Below the pieces are notes generated by a model, which did no database searches, was not told the origin of the DNA, and saw nothing but the letters and a program-made list of their open reading frames with translations. A stretch of 64,000 nucleotides of DNA from Pogostemon cablin. Taxonomy: Eukaryota; Streptophyta; Magnoliopsida; Lamiales; Lamiaceae. A program made the translations under genes and the position numbers. Location: NCBI GenBank assembly GCA_023678885.1, contig JAHCLQ010000835.1:186001-250000 (forward strand). The letters are read 5' to 3'. Of the stretch, positions 1 through 10,718 are shown one piece after another; positions within the stretch are counted from its first letter, which is position 1; every line of letters starts with the position of its first letter.

Positions 1-135
1 GGCTCCAAGTTTCATTTTTCTTGAGAGAATCAATATCAACATCCATAGCGAGTCTCCATTCTTTGCTCTTTTCAGCTTCCTTATAAGTATAAGGTTCTTT
101 ATCATCAATTGGACCTACAGAGAAACATGCATATG
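1..135 (-). pseudogene. Ty1/copia reverse transcriptase, N-terminal fragment
   Basis: Read on the minus strand this gives an open stretch containing DDKEPYTYKEAEKSKEW and then LAMDVDIDSLKKNETW. That is the usual start of the copia-type reverse transcriptase domain (RVT_2), with its EP-x-T/Y-x-EA and W-x-AM-x-x-E/D-I-x-x-L-x-x-N-x-TW signature. The domain is cut by the window's left edge, so its catalytic part would lie outside. Upstream (rightward) the frame is lost by about position 135. I infer an old minus-strand copia element running off the window. Confidence 0.7.
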
Positions 136-457
136 TGCTGAGTAGCTGATAAAGTTTTCATCTTTATCGCGAACTGGCTTGACAACATCATAAATTAATT
201 TTCTCTCTCCACTTTAAAAAAAATTTAAATTAATTTATTTAATGTTTTTCTCGTGCATTTCGATCCTCAAACCCGGGTGAAATCTACTGTCAAAAAGACA
301 TAAAAAGTTATCATTCAATCTCCCCCATTGATTAAAATAAAATAATTAATTTTATTTTTATAAAAAAACTACCTACTCCCCCATTTTACCTATAAACTTG
401 AAGGTGCACCGGTGGACCCTAAAATTACATATGGGCCACAATTCACTCCCAAACCTT
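136..457. other. AT-rich, no gene seen
   Basis: This stretch has no open reading frame of note and no recognisable element. A short phrase around 236-258 (TTTAATGTTTTTCTCGTGCA) recurs in altered form near 684-702, suggesting repeat-derived DNA. Confidence 0.5.
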
Positions 458-892
458 TTTATATTTTATGAATTTTAATTATAAAATAATTTAATTTATA
501 TATTAGTATATACATTAAGAAGGTTTTAACTTTAATTATCATAAATATCATTTACATATATTTATTCATATTTAAATGTAATTTTTTAAAAGTCAACCAT
601 AAATTATTTTCATATTCTCATAAAGTGGTATTTATATTTTCTTTGACTTATACAAAATTTTTTTAAAAAATAAATTAATTTAATTTAATGTTTCTCCCGT
701 GCAATTCACGTACATAATACTAGTATTATATATTTATAAATTTATTTATATATATTCATAATGAGAGGTTTTAAAGTGAAAGGAGAGAGTGTCTCATTTA
801 TTAATGTATGTAAATGGTATTTATGATAATTAAAGTTAAACCTTCTAATATATAATAATATAAATTCATTGAAAATTATTAAAATATAAAAG
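458..892. repeat. Long inverted repeat (foldback)
   Basis: The left arm (about 458-565) contains AGAAGGTTTTAACTTTAATT followed by ATCATAAATATCATTTACAT. The right arm (about 802-892) contains the reverse complement with a few changes (ATGTAAATGGTATTTATGAT, then AATTAAAGTTAAACCTTCT). The arms are roughly 90-100 bp and separated by about 240 bp. This is consistent with a degraded MITE or foldback element. I did not find a clear target duplication. Confidence 0.45.
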
Positions 893-1162
893 TATGATAA
901 AATTAAACCTTCTAAGAGAGTATCTCATTATTAATTTGATCTAAACTAACACTTTTTTTCAATTTCATCATTAAATATGCAAAGATTAATTGGGGTGTTC
1001 ATTCATGACAATTAAATGAAACACTAATGGAAATGCATATTCAAGCTTGGCAATATCATAATAACAACAACATAAAGCACAGAAGTAAAAAAGAAACAAG
1101 GTTTCAATTAAACAATCAAAGGTAAGAAGCTCAAACACAAGTAATAAACAAACAAACAAAAT

Positions 1163-1579
1163 AGTAAGAAGCCAAAATAGTGCACAAGGACAGAAGAAAA
1201 AAAGAAAAAAAATAAATAAAACACCAAAATAAGGTAAGAGACAAGAATAACAATTAATTAATACACAAATTGACTGTCCACCACCAAAGAAAATAGGAAG
1301 TACAAATACAATAACACCCAAATGTCATTAATACAATTTGAGGAAATGGCACTAAGTGCCAATGCAACAATCAAAAGTAGTAAGAAGCCAAAATAGTGCA
1401 CAAGGACGGAAGAAAAATAAAATAAAATAAAACACCAAAATAAGGCAAGAAACATGAATAACAATCAATATACAAATAGACTGTCCACCGAAAGAAGTAG
1501 GAAGTACAAATACAATAACACCCAAATATCATTAATACAATTTGAAAAAAATGACACCTAGTACCCAATGCAACAATCA
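1163..1579. repeat. Tandem duplication, 216-bp period
   Basis: The phrase AGTAAGAAGCCAAAATAGTG begins at 1163 and again at 1379. The two copies stay parallel to ATGCAACAATCAAA at about 1363-1376 and 1568-1581, with small indels. The minus strand is T-rich and yields hydrophobic reading frames that I regard as composition artefacts. Confidence 0.7.
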
Positions 1580-2542
1580 AATATTCAAAAGATGACCTGA
1601 AGACCCCGAAGGGGCCATCATCATCTTACCATCTCCGAATTGAGGATGAACCTCACAACACAAGAAAATCAATGGCCACACCGCTGGAGCATCCACTATA
1701 TATCAAAAAGGGAGAGGGCGCGGCCCCCCAAAGAGACGAGATTCTAAATATACAGAGAAGAGATACAATCTCAATAAAGAAAAAATGCAAAGTTGCCAAC
1801 TTTCTATTAAAATAATTTAATTACCTCTAAAAATTTGTCACGCCATTTTTTTCTTCTTATATAATTCAAATACTAAAAAGAAAATATAAATTTATTAATA
1901 ATTAAAAAATATTGAGTATAAATATATAAAAATTTATTAGCAATTAGAAAATATAAATTAAGTACTTAGATAATTAATAATTAGAATATTTATTAGTTTT
2001 ATAATTAGTACTATTTATTAGTAATTAGTTTTACAATTAGTACTATTTATTAGTAATCCAAGAAAATATAAATTTATTAGTAATTAGAAAATTAAGTACT
2101 AAATTATTTAGATTTAATAAATACTTATTATAATATTGATTATAAAAGAAAAAAATAAAATAAAATTATAAATTTTGTAAAATGAAAAAAAAAGGCGAAT
2201 ACATATTAATAATTTATATAGAGTCTTAGTATTTAATTTATCACCTAACTATATTTTAATTTAAATTGTTTTTGAATAATTATATTCCTAAATAATTTAA
2301 TTATTTTTAAATTTAAGCAATCAATTAATTAATTATAATTAATTTTTTAATTTAAATATGTTATTCTCAACAATTTAATTAATTATTTAATTAAATGTAT
2401 TAACAAGTCACCAAATGGTAATTTTTTAAAAGAACAAATAAAGTGGGCATATTTTGTGTATATTTACTATTGAGTGGGCACTTTTGCATTTTGATTTGTG
2501 GGAGTATTATTTATAATCCTGTAAAATTTTTATTTACTAGAA
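1580..2542. other. AT-rich intergenic stretch, no gene
   Basis: A slightly GC-richer patch at about 1595-1740 (including GCGCGGCCCCCC) gives way to a very AT-rich tract with many TTATTAGTAATTAG-like repeats around 1930-2120. No coding signal or known element is seen. Confidence 0.5.
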
Positions 2543-2580
2543 ATATATATATATATATATATATATACATACATATATAT
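2543..2580. repeat. (AT)n microsatellite
   Basis: About 15 AT dinucleotides followed by ACATACATATATAT. Confidence 0.9.
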
Positions 2581-2756
2581 AACAATCGAGATCTCAAGAA
2601 ACACCTATAAACAAAAAAATATGCATAGAAAAAAGAGAGAACATCACTGATTATGGACACGAAAACATTTAGCAAACCATCAAAGTAAGTAGAATATCCA
2701 CTAGGATAAAACATAAAGCGCAAAAGAAGATATTTAAAATGATTTTTAAAACATAC

Positions 2757-2852
2757 CTAGTAAAGGTCTTTCGCTTCAACATGTGCTCAAGTTCAAGGAC
2801 TACATTGCCATTAAAACTATTTAATGGTTGTTTCAGATTCCTGTGAACCATC
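2757..2852 (-). pseudogene. Exon-like fragment, unidentified gene
   Basis: On the minus strand an open frame runs through LKQPLNSFNGNVVLELEHM and LKRKTFTR. It is bordered by a plausible acceptor (GGTCAG at its 5' side) and a donor, AG/GTATGT, at 2757. The amino-acid composition looks like ordinary coding sequence, unlike the T-rich neighbours. I do not recognise the protein. It may belong with the other minus-strand exon-like pieces at 3364-3541 and 3801-3850. Confidence 0.35.
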
Positions 2853-3363
2853 CTGACCCTTCACACAATTAAGAAGAAAATATTAAACCATTATCGCAAC
2901 TTCATAGATGCCGAATTTAAGTACAACACAATGGCGCCGAGTGCATGCATGAAATGGCATATATAGCTGATATTGATGATAAATCCAGTAAAGAATTGCT
3001 TTCACATTACATTACATCTTGATCAATCGAATACCTCTTAAATCTTAACAATTCATTATCAGTTGCTGATAAATAAATTGAAAACCATGTACTGATAGAA
3101 TTCTTAGCAACACCATAGACGGTAGACCTGGACTTGTTATAAATAAACAGCATACATCATAATCTAAATTGTCATTAACACATAAGCACCCCTCTCAAAT
3201 TATAGGCAATAGGAAATAAAATTTTGACAATCAACTCATACAGTGAAGGTTGTCAGTATGTACGAGTGGAAAGTCAAAATGATATCACGTATTCACTATT
3301 CAACGCAAGACTGACAAACTAAAATTTCAAAAATTGATACGCTAACCCAAGATTTTTCTATTT

Positions 3364-3541
3364 CTACTTGATCACAAAGTAGATTTCCAAATAACTTCCA
3401 TTAGGAATGTGCAGTATTAAAGTCTGAGGAAACATCAAGTTGACGCCATGATCAGAAGGATCCCTCATAATCTTCTTTAATACTCCTCCAAGAGCAATCA
3501 CATCTACTTGTTGCAATTGTCTACTTTGATAAATTTGGGTT
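3364..3541 (-). pseudogene. Exon-like fragment, unidentified gene, about 58 codons
   Basis: The minus strand is open for about 58 codons ending in TAG at 3364-3366. It contains QLQQVDVIALGGVLKKIMRD and, further on, VNLMFPQTLILHIPNG. The frame begins only after an in-frame TAA, so this is a piece rather than a full gene. Composition and phrase structure look protein-like. I cannot assign a family. A homology search with this stretch would be informative. Confidence 0.4.
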
Positions 3542-3800
3542 TATCTTATCGCACTAGAACAAGAAAATATGCATGTAGTGTCACTTCCCATCACCAAATA
3601 TAATTCTAAAATAAAATTAATGGGGCGACAGAGGCTCAAATCCTAGACCTCGGGATCATTCAGTATTTGATGTTAGCACATGTTACATGATTGATGATAC
3701 CTTAGACCCAGGGTCCCTCAGTAAAGCTATTACTTATTAGACCTTCGCACATGTAAGCATTATAATCTTCAGAAGAAAAAACGAATGTGAGTGAACTTAC

Positions 3801-3850
3801 ATCAAGAACTGCCCCTTGATCCGCATCATTCACATCATCAGCATTTGCTT
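3801..3850 (-). pseudogene. Short exon-like fragment
   Basis: A 50-bp minus-strand open stretch (ANADDVNDADQGAVLD) is bounded by TTAACTAG at the acceptor side and GTAAGT at the donor side. Both splice consensuses fit well. It is probably an exon of the same minus-strand gene remnant as 3364-3541, but this is inference. Confidence 0.35.
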
Positions 3851-4353
3851 CTAGTTAACCATCACAATATAGAAGTCAATATACCCCAGAAAACAAGGCA
3901 AGTGCCAGGCAACTGTAGAATCGAGCACCTAAAATCACCTAATGCTCATATTAATAAATGATATTGCAGCAAACAAATGAGAGAAACTGGTATTTTATAA
4001 AGTTGACATAGACTAGTTATAACAAATGCAATTAATTACATAATAAAAAGTATGGACTAGAGACAATGAGTGATTGACAATGGCTCATCGCCCTATCATG
4101 AAAGTACATGTGTCTTGAATGCATAGGATATTAAGCCAAATACACAAAATAAAAAATTAAAAAAACAAATTTGAAATGAATATACGCCCAATTCACCTAA
4201 CTACTGACATCAATTGAAAATATGGTTCAAAAATAAGAAAAAAAAATTAAGACAAATGAGCAAGTAAAACAAAAGCATAAGAGTAATAGTCACTTTATAA
4301 AGAAAATACATATAAAAAGACACTAAAATTTAGGTGAAAATAACGACGATCAA

Positions 4354-4398
4354 CCCTCTCCCCCACAAAATTTAAAGTGTTGATCGTCCCGAGCAACG
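4354..4398 (-). other. Polypurine tract of a minus-strand Ty3/gypsy remnant
   Basis: The minus strand reads TTGCTCGGGACGATCAACAC, then TTTAAATTTTGTGGGGGAG, then AGGGTTGATCG. The same order of motifs (a GCTCGGGACGA-like phrase, TTTAAGTTTGGGGG, then TGATG at an LTR start) is seen at the 3' end of the Athila-like element at 38,780-38,814. I infer the end of an old Athila/Tat-type element whose LTR would run leftward from about 4353. Confidence 0.45.
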
Positions 4399-5988
4399 AA
4401 AATGATAAACAAAGAGTAGAAATTTTCACCTAGGAAAAGACCTAATAAACATAAGCAATAACACATCATAAGTAATAAGGACTACAAACTATATCAAGTT
4501 ACCCTACAACATTAAACTCATAACATGAAGAATTAGTAAGTTCCATTCAAAGAGAATAAAGAGTAATATAGTCCCTTCCGGTCCAAGCCTCACATCGGAT
4601 ACCAAATTTCACTCAACACTCTATGAAGTGAGGTAAATCAACGCTCATCAACCAATTGGCCAGATACGCCAGAAGCTTGCTCGCGGACTACATTCACAAG
4701 CCACCATAGCTTCAATTAATGATCAAAAAGGTCTTTATTTTTTGATGTAATGATAGGCTTTTTGGTAAGGTTAGGAAGAATATGAATAAGAGTGACTAAT
4801 TAAGTGTAAGTAATTGAAGAGATGATCAGCTTCTTACATTCCTTCACTTCTCTTTCTTCCTTTCTTTTCTTAATAATTGCAAGCACTTGATCATTATCAT
4901 TTCTGGGATTTTTGAGCTTCTTTTGAATGCTTGCTTCCTTTCTTAAATTTTAATTCGCTTGAGCATATTTTTTTGAATCTGCTCCTTTTTCTTGTTTCGA
5001 AGGTTGTGCATTTTGCTTGAGCTCTTTTCATCATTTTCTTTGCTTGTTTGCCATTTTCTTTCTTCTTTTGCACAATTTTCACAACAAACCTTGCAAACCA
5101 ACATCTCCTCAATCGCCCACACAAAGGGTATATGTATAAGGCTTAAGTGGGTAATCATGGCTTGAAATGTGCTTCAATCACAAGAAATAGGTTTAAAGGC
5201 TCAAAGTGGCTAACTAGGGATGATGTATAAAGGTAAGAAAATATATAGCAATGACTTAAAATAACAAGGATGGCCTAAAATCTTTTCACAAACCTCCACT
5301 AATTGGGCTCATTCCCGTAGTCTTTGAGCAAGTTCTAGCTTACCAAAGCTAAATCGATCCACTCATGAAGAAATAACCATGGATGCACGGTTGAGGCTCA
5401 AATGCTCACAAGCTTTTGCTCGGACCTTAAGGAACCTATTACACCTTCATTTATCTCGAAATTGAACAACCTAAGTAAACCATGCCACAATTTTAAATAG
5501 TAGAGATTCTTAACATAACTCATCATCACTTATCACATATAATACATCATCACTCATATTCAAAAACGACTTACAACATCCCCAAAACAAACCACTAAAT
5601 AACCCTATACAATTATAAAAATACAAACAAAACACACAAACAAAGACCCAACAAACAAGAAACAATACAAAAACATATAACATGCAAAAACGAAATACAT
5701 CCATCAACTATTTAAAACATATCCTCAACATCCATAATCATGTAAGATCAAAAATATCCCCATCACACTCAAATATAAAAGTAAACTAAAATCCTAAAAT
5801 AAAGCAAGTAAACCTCCCAAATATTTTACAAATGAAGAAGCATAACAATCCAACAAATAAAAATCAAAGAAAAGTCTATGCTAAGCAAATGGAAATGATG
5901 AATCATAAAGTGAACTCCCTTAAGTGTCCGGAGGTGGAAATGGTTGGCAGGCTCATTGTTGAAATTTATTGAACCTTCATGAACTCGG
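4399..5988. other. Probable untranslated 3' internal region of the minus-strand gypsy remnant; no gene
   Basis: No coding signature is visible in 1.6 kb. Plant Athila/Tat elements usually carry a long untranslated stretch before the polypurine tract, and the position fits. The assignment rests only on adjacency to the tract at 4354-4398. Confidence 0.3.
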
Positions 5989-6066
5989 CTCGAGTATGCT
6001 ACTCGACGCGTGCTCTCGACTTTAGCTTGACTCGAGCTCTCGACTCGACTCCAGAGTGGTCGAGCT
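5989..6066. repeat. CTCGA-rich cluster with inverted copies
   Basis: At least eight CTCGA/TCGAG words fall within 78 bp, for example GGCTCGAGTATGCTACTCGA and GACTCGAGCTCTCGACTCGA. This is a local compositional island in A-rich DNA. It resembles in style the TTCGACC/GGTCGAA modules of the Athila-like element further right. Confidence 0.6.
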
Positions 6067-6427
6067 GATGTTTAAAGTACCAGCACAGCAACATAACAAG
6101 AGAAGAAATAAACTAGGTTACAATTAGAAACAATCAATGCAGTTAAGCACCCAAGAATTCCGCATAAAAAAGCACAATAGTAAACAAGAAGATGGACAAG
6201 CACGAACACAATTAGTAAACCAACATAGCAAGAAAGTAGTCAGAGTACCTCTAGTACACAAGGAAAAAAATAAAACAAGAATAAGAAATTTATCAAACAT
6301 CAAAACACGAAAGTAATATAAAACAAACATCAAAACATGACAAATCTAACAAGAGCAACACAACAATAAACAAGAACAACGAGCAATATAAAGTTGACAG
6401 TCCACTAGAGCAAGTAAGAAGTACAAA

Positions 6428-6632
6428 ATACGACAACACATATACAAAGAATACAACGGAAGCGAGAAAAACAGAGTCTATTACAACACAAAAAACAAAA
6501 AAAAACAAGAAGACAATCAGAACACCCCAAAGCAAATAGATTAAAGAATACCGAAATAATTGGACAATTGTAAATAAGAAAAGAACGCATGAAAACAATT
6601 AGCATACTATTAAAGCAAGTAAAATGCCCGAA
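6428..6632. repeat. Dispersed direct repeat, copy 1
   Basis: This 205-bp sequence recurs at 7468-7670 in the same orientation with few differences. Both start with ACATATACAAAGAATACAA and end with GCAAGTAAAATGCCCGA. It is non-coding. Confidence 0.75.
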
Positions 6633-6820
6633 GAACAGCAAGACAAAGCATAAAAAAGGGAAAAAAAGAAGTAAAGTTACAATTGGAAACAACCAATGCA
6701 GTAAAGACGCCAAGAATGCCAAGCAAAATAGAAAACAAGAAGGGCTGAAGGGGGAAGAAACATGAACACAATTGGTAAACTAGGTAGAAGCCATATTTCA
6801 GAGTACTCAAATGAAGTAAA

Positions 6821-6988
6821 GAAAATAAAACAAACACCATTTCACACCATGATTAAGAGTCCTAAGATAACAGAACTTAAATAAGTAATCATAGGGTGAA
6901 AGAAGAAAATAAAACAAACACCATTTCATACCATGATTAAGAGTCCTAACATAACAGAACTTAAATAAGTAATCATAGGGTAAAACAT
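6821..6988. repeat. 84-bp tandem duplication
   Basis: GAAAATAAAACAAACACCAT starts at 6821 and again at 6905. The two units differ at only a few positions. The duplication ends next to the exon-like donor site at 6991. Confidence 0.85.
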
Positions 6989-6990
6989 AC

Positions 6991-7064
6991 CAGAAGCCTT
7001 CAAATTGCTTCAGTCTTCTGAGCCTCCACCGACCGCCACCACCAGCACCCCGAAAATTTGGCAT
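6991..7064 (-). pseudogene. First-exon-like fragment, glycine/arginine-rich
   Basis: A minus-strand ATG (7062-7064) opens MPNFRGAGGGGRWRLRRLKQ and ends at a donor G/GTATGT at 6991. It looks like a first coding exon, but no further exon could be linked. The protein is not recognised. It lies head-to-head with the ISA2 fragment 25 bp away. Confidence 0.3.
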
Positions 7065-7088
7065 GCTTTATTACATAATTCAGTTCCC

Positions 7089-7462
7089 TTCGTGAGCTAT
7101 GGTTATCGCTGTGGGAGTGGCACGGACAAAAAAGAGCATCACGTTTTATTGGATCCGTATGCTTGAAATTGCCTCAACAATTCGTTGGAAGGTTGTGCAA
7201 GGAACCTGCACTTAATTGGGGTGAGGACTTTAGTCCCTGTTTACCAATGGAAAAAATGATTATTTATAGACTGAATGTTATGCGGTTCAGCAGAGAAATG
7301 TCCAGCAAGTTACCTGGTGATATTGCTGGAAGTTTATCTGGTGTTTCTGAGTAGTTGCATCATTTCAAAAATCTTGGTGTCAACACCATCTTACTAGAGC
7401 CAGTCTTCTCCTTTGATGAGCAAAAAGGGCCCTGTTATCCATGGCATTTTTGTTCTGTTGGA
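7089..7462 (+). pseudogene. ISA2: Isoamylase-type debranching enzyme fragment (ISA2-like)
   Basis: Pieces of one glycosyl-hydrolase-13 isoamylase reading frame are visible. They are HHVLLDPYA at about 7136-7162, then in a shifted frame FVGRLCKEPALNWGEDFSP, RLNVMRFSREMSSKLPGDIA, and finally HHFKNLGVNTILLEPVFSF with EQKGP. Plant isoamylases have DPYA, NWGED and LGV-N-LLEP-F-F in this order just before the catalytic barrel. The variant residues (YRLNV rather than YEMNVR, LLEPVFSF-EQKGP) point to the non-catalytic ISA2 type. Breaks: a frameshift right after DPYA, and TAG at 7352-7354 where a lysine codon is expected. Homology stops at about 7462, where a copy of the 205-bp dispersed repeat begins. 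Only about 125 of some 850 residues remain. Confidence 0.75.
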
Positions 7463-7467
7463 AGACA

Positions 7468-7670
7468 ACACATATACAAAGAATACAAACGGAAGCGAGA
7501 AAATCAAAGAGTCATTTATTACAACGCAAAACAAAAAAGAAACAAGACAATCAGAACACCCGAAAGAAAATAGATTCAAGAATATCAAAATAATTGGACA
7601 AATGTGAATAAGAAAAGAATCGCATGAAAACAATTAGCAAATTATTAAAGCAAGTAAAATGCCCGATCAA
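7468..7670. repeat. Dispersed direct repeat, copy 2
   Basis: Second copy of the 6428-6632 repeat. It begins within a few bases of the end of the ISA2 homology, so it may mark the junction that truncated that fragment. Confidence 0.75.
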
Positions 7671-8065
7671 TTGAGACCTTTTGATTCCTGAAGCTACTCA
7701 AGCCTGCTAAAGACTTATTATCTGTAAAAGGAAGACGCTTGTATATGATTAAAATAATATACACAAAATTTATTAATTACTTGATAAAGGAGATAACAAA
7801 ATTTTAAAAAAATTAAATACATTCTAAATGATCTACAATACACAACATTAAATAACCATCTCAAATACAAATGATTTTCCAATATTAACAACAAATACGA
7901 ATGGGGGCCAAGAAAATAATAAGCCAGAACATGAACAAAAAATCATTGGCACTTCAAAACATCATGCATAAATGTGCTCTTAGATTCTTGATAAATTAAA
8001 CAGAAACTTCAAATGCACAAAAAACTGGGGTTCTACCATATGTTATCATCCTCGTGATGTCATCG
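7671..8065. other. No gene seen
   Basis: AT-rich DNA with no open frame, repeat or element that I can support. It could be 3' flank of the NAP1 source gene. Confidence 0.4.
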
Positions 8066-8510
8066 CTATTGCTTGCACTCTAGAGGTTGACCTTCACCAT
8101 TAGCTGGTGCACAGCCTCCTTTCTGTAAACATAAGATAGCCACTCCAACATCTAGATTAGACACAGATATACAACAAATGAAAGAAAATATGCAAGGAGA
8201 CAAGTTTATTGCAGAACAGCAGAGTAAATAAATAGCATTAAAAGTACCAACCTCCTCATCCAATATTTCATTAGTCTTCATTGTTGTCAGCCAAAAGTCA
8301 GGCACTCCTTTACCTGAAATGAAGCTTCAATTTAGATATTATCTATTGCAGTATACTATGAGGGGAAGGCAAGCAAGCATTTCAATCTGAAATTAATTTA
8401 TTAAGTGGTCTGATTAGAGAAAAAATTAGAAGAAACCAGTAATGTTTTACCTGCACTTGCTTTGTCCTCTCCCTTCTCCATTGATGAATCATTCACTCCC
8501 TCCACTTCCA
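8066..8510 (-). pseudogene. NAP1: Nucleosome assembly protein 1 remnant, three exons, middle missing
   Basis: Minus strand. Exon A (8451-8510) encodes VEVEGVNDSSMEKGEDKASA. Exon B (8252-8313) joins it in phase and encodes KGVPDFWLT, the hallmark of the NAP1 histone-chaperone domain, followed by MKTNEILDEE. Exon C (8066-8122) encodes KGGCAPANGEGQPLECKQ and stop. Splice sites are canonical (TTTAG, TTTCAG and TTTACAG acceptors; GTAAAA donor). In intact plant NAP1 several exons lie between B and C: the earmuff/dimer-binding core and the acidic tail. Here only 129 bp separate them, so the centre was deleted, apparently through introns. Plant NAP1 usually ends in the farnesylation box CKQQ. Here it ends CKQ followed by TAG, so the box is lost, as a single C-to-T change at the last glutamine codon would explain. 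Confidence 0.75.
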
Positions 8511-8918
8511 CTAAATTGTAATTTTAAAATTGAATTAGTAATGCACAATAATAGGAAGCATGAGATCATTCTCATGTGAATATAATACCAAATAAATTGT
8601 TAGCCACAATCCACATATGCAATTACAAATAAGATGAAAACTCAAAATAATTGAAGGATGTTACAAAATTCATAGCATACATGCTTAGCCATACACAATA
8701 ATATGCACTTAGTAAAATTACAAGACCTATATCAAGAACTTAAAAGGTTAATAAATACAACATCCATGACTGATAAGTGATAAGAAATCAATCAGAACTT
8801 CTACACACAAAATAAATATTCCAGAACACATCCCAGGAGTATGGCCAATTCGAGCAATAAAAAGCTAACATCACCTCAAAATAATGGGAAACAACAGCAG
8901 CAATGAAGGCTCACATAG
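8511..8918. other. No gene seen; possible upstream NAP1 intron
   Basis: AT-rich, without a convincing further NAP1 exon. It ends at the LTR-like TGTAACACCCC at 8919. Confidence 0.4.
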
Positions 8919-9993
8919 TGTAACACCCCAAAAACTTCAAGCCCAAGATCCGAATTCTTTTAAGCCCAACTTCTAAAGCCCATTAAGGAATCTCTACGCA
9001 GCGTGAAATAGAGAGGAGTGAAATTTTTTTTTTTTAAAATTTGCAGAATATCTCCAAATCTTGTCTTCACCCCATCACCCCGCAAATTAGGACAAGATTT
9101 CATCTTTCAAATCTTTTCCATTCTTAGCTTCGCTACAAACGCGTAATTACTCCCCACCTCATATTTATCTCCTATTCTTCTCACATCAATACGCAGCGAC
9201 GCAAATTCTCTCTCAAGGTCAAACCTCTCCTCACTTTTCCTCCAAGAACAGATCGTTTTCTTTACGATTCCAGCCATACACTCAACTCTTTTCTTCTTAA
9301 TCAACCATGACCCTGTTCTTTTATTTTCATCCAAAAAGGAATATTTTCACCAATCGTTTCAAATCTTATTTACGTCTCTACACTATAAGTTGCAGAATTT
9401 AGTTTTCTTACCAAGTTTTAGAAACGCGTTTTGATCGTTCTTCCTTTTGGTTATTGTTGAGTATAGGCATCGAGGGTAGGACGAGTTGAAGGAGATCGGA
9501 GATTTCGTTTTGCTAGATCAAGTATTTAAGGTGGGATTTATTATGTGTTGTTTATGTATTTAAAACCCTACATGATGTGATTATACATGAACATGCTATG
9601 TCATCCATGAATTATTAAGTACAAGTCAAGGGTATTGAATCGCGATGCTTGCCAACATGGGTATTGAACCGAAAGGTGTTTGCCAACATGGGTATTGAAC
9701 CGAAAGGTGCTTACCAACATGATTTGAAATTTTAAGTTACAAGTGTAAGAATTTCAGTTTCACTCGTAGTAGTGTTTGAATGATAAATAGTGCGTAATTT
9801 ATTTCAAGAACTTATAGGACACATACCTTATTTAAATTTTTACTATATCGTTTGGTTAAAGTTTGATGAAACTTATGGGACTTGTCCCCTATTTTAAATC
9901 CTTTATCTTTGGATGCTGATTTATTTATTTATTTATTTATTTATTCAATAGCTAAAGTTTTTTTATCACGCCCTATAGGGTGCGGTTATTACC
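8919..9993 (+). mobile_element. Probable Ty3/gypsy solo LTR
   Basis: It begins TGTAACACCCC, a common start of plant chromovirus LTRs. It has a T12 run at about 9027, a 31-bp tandem repeat (9630-9721) and a GC-containing terminal phrase GCCCTATAGGGTGCGG at 9970-9985, followed by TTATTACCACA as a likely decayed TTACA end. No internal coding region or primer site follows. The right boundary is approximate and no target duplication was identified. Confidence 0.45.
9630..9721. repeat. 31-bp tandem repeat, about three units
   Basis: CCAACATG recurs at 9652, 9683 and 9714 with GGGTATTGAACCGAAAGGTG between. It lies inside the probable gypsy LTR. Confidence 0.8.
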
Positions 9994-10353
9994 ACAATTA
10001 CTAAATTTTACCATATTAAAATTAAAAATATTACATATTTTATTAAACATACCCCCATTAATTGACCATATTACCCTTTTAATTAAAAAAGAACATTCTT
10101 CAATTAGGTTTTCAAATTTATTTTCATGGCTGATCACAAATCTTATTTTGTTGAAACAGTTAGTTTCTGGTGATTCTTAATACTGTAAACGAATTAATTA
10201 ATTAATTTCTCTACTCTTTTTTTATTATTTAAATATTTAGAAAATCAGTGTCGAATTCAAATTATATATCTTCAATACAATATAAGAACGAAAGAAACTT
10301 TCGGTGAATGCAGAAAAAGGTGCAATGCGTTTGTGCATCTCTGACTTATTCAT
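9994..10353. other. AT-rich, no gene seen
   Basis: An ATG-started frame from 9980 to 10,180 is low-complexity and hydrophobic, and I do not consider it coding. Confidence 0.4.
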
Positions 10354-10590
10354 GGATTAATTGCAAGAAAAACCAAGAAATTTACTCTTATTGCAAATTA
10401 ATCTTAACCTTTAAAAAATTACAAATTAATCTTCAACTTTAAACATTGTTGCAAAACGCACTCAATTTGTTTCAACAAATTGGTGCGTTTTGCAACAATG
10501 CTTAAAGGTGAGGATTAATTTGCAAATTTTCAAAGGTAAGGATTAATTTGTAATATGAGTAAAGTTTATGGATTTTTTTGCAATTAACCC
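10354..10590. mobile_element. Mutator-type MITE with 9-bp target duplication
   Basis: It is almost entirely a foldback. The left arm starts GGATTAATTGCAAGAAAAAC and the right arm ends with the inverted form, TTTTTTTGCAATTAACCC. Arms of about 110 bp meet at the self-complementary centre around TTGCAAAACGCA / TGCGTTTTGCAA. It is flanked by CTTATTCAT (10,345-10,353) and TTTATTCAT (10,591-10,599), a 9-bp duplication with one mismatch, as expected for Mutator-like elements. It encodes nothing. Confidence 0.85.
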
Positions 10591-10718
10591 TTTATTCATT
10601 CAACGATCCAAATCAAATATCTAACCAACAAAGTCAATTGCATCATAGTTGAGTTCAATAAACAACTGAACGTGGTGATTCTTATGTATTTCTACAACAA
10701 AGATTCAGTTCTTCGTAG

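Noticed and set aside
986..1580. Minus-strand hydrophobic ORFs rich in F, L and Y
   Set aside because: They are products of A-rich/T-rich tandem repeats with no protein-like pattern; similarly 6,124-6,840.
9107..9334. 75-codon minus-strand ORF
   Set aside because: It lies within the probable gypsy LTR, has no recognisable domain and no supporting splice or start features.
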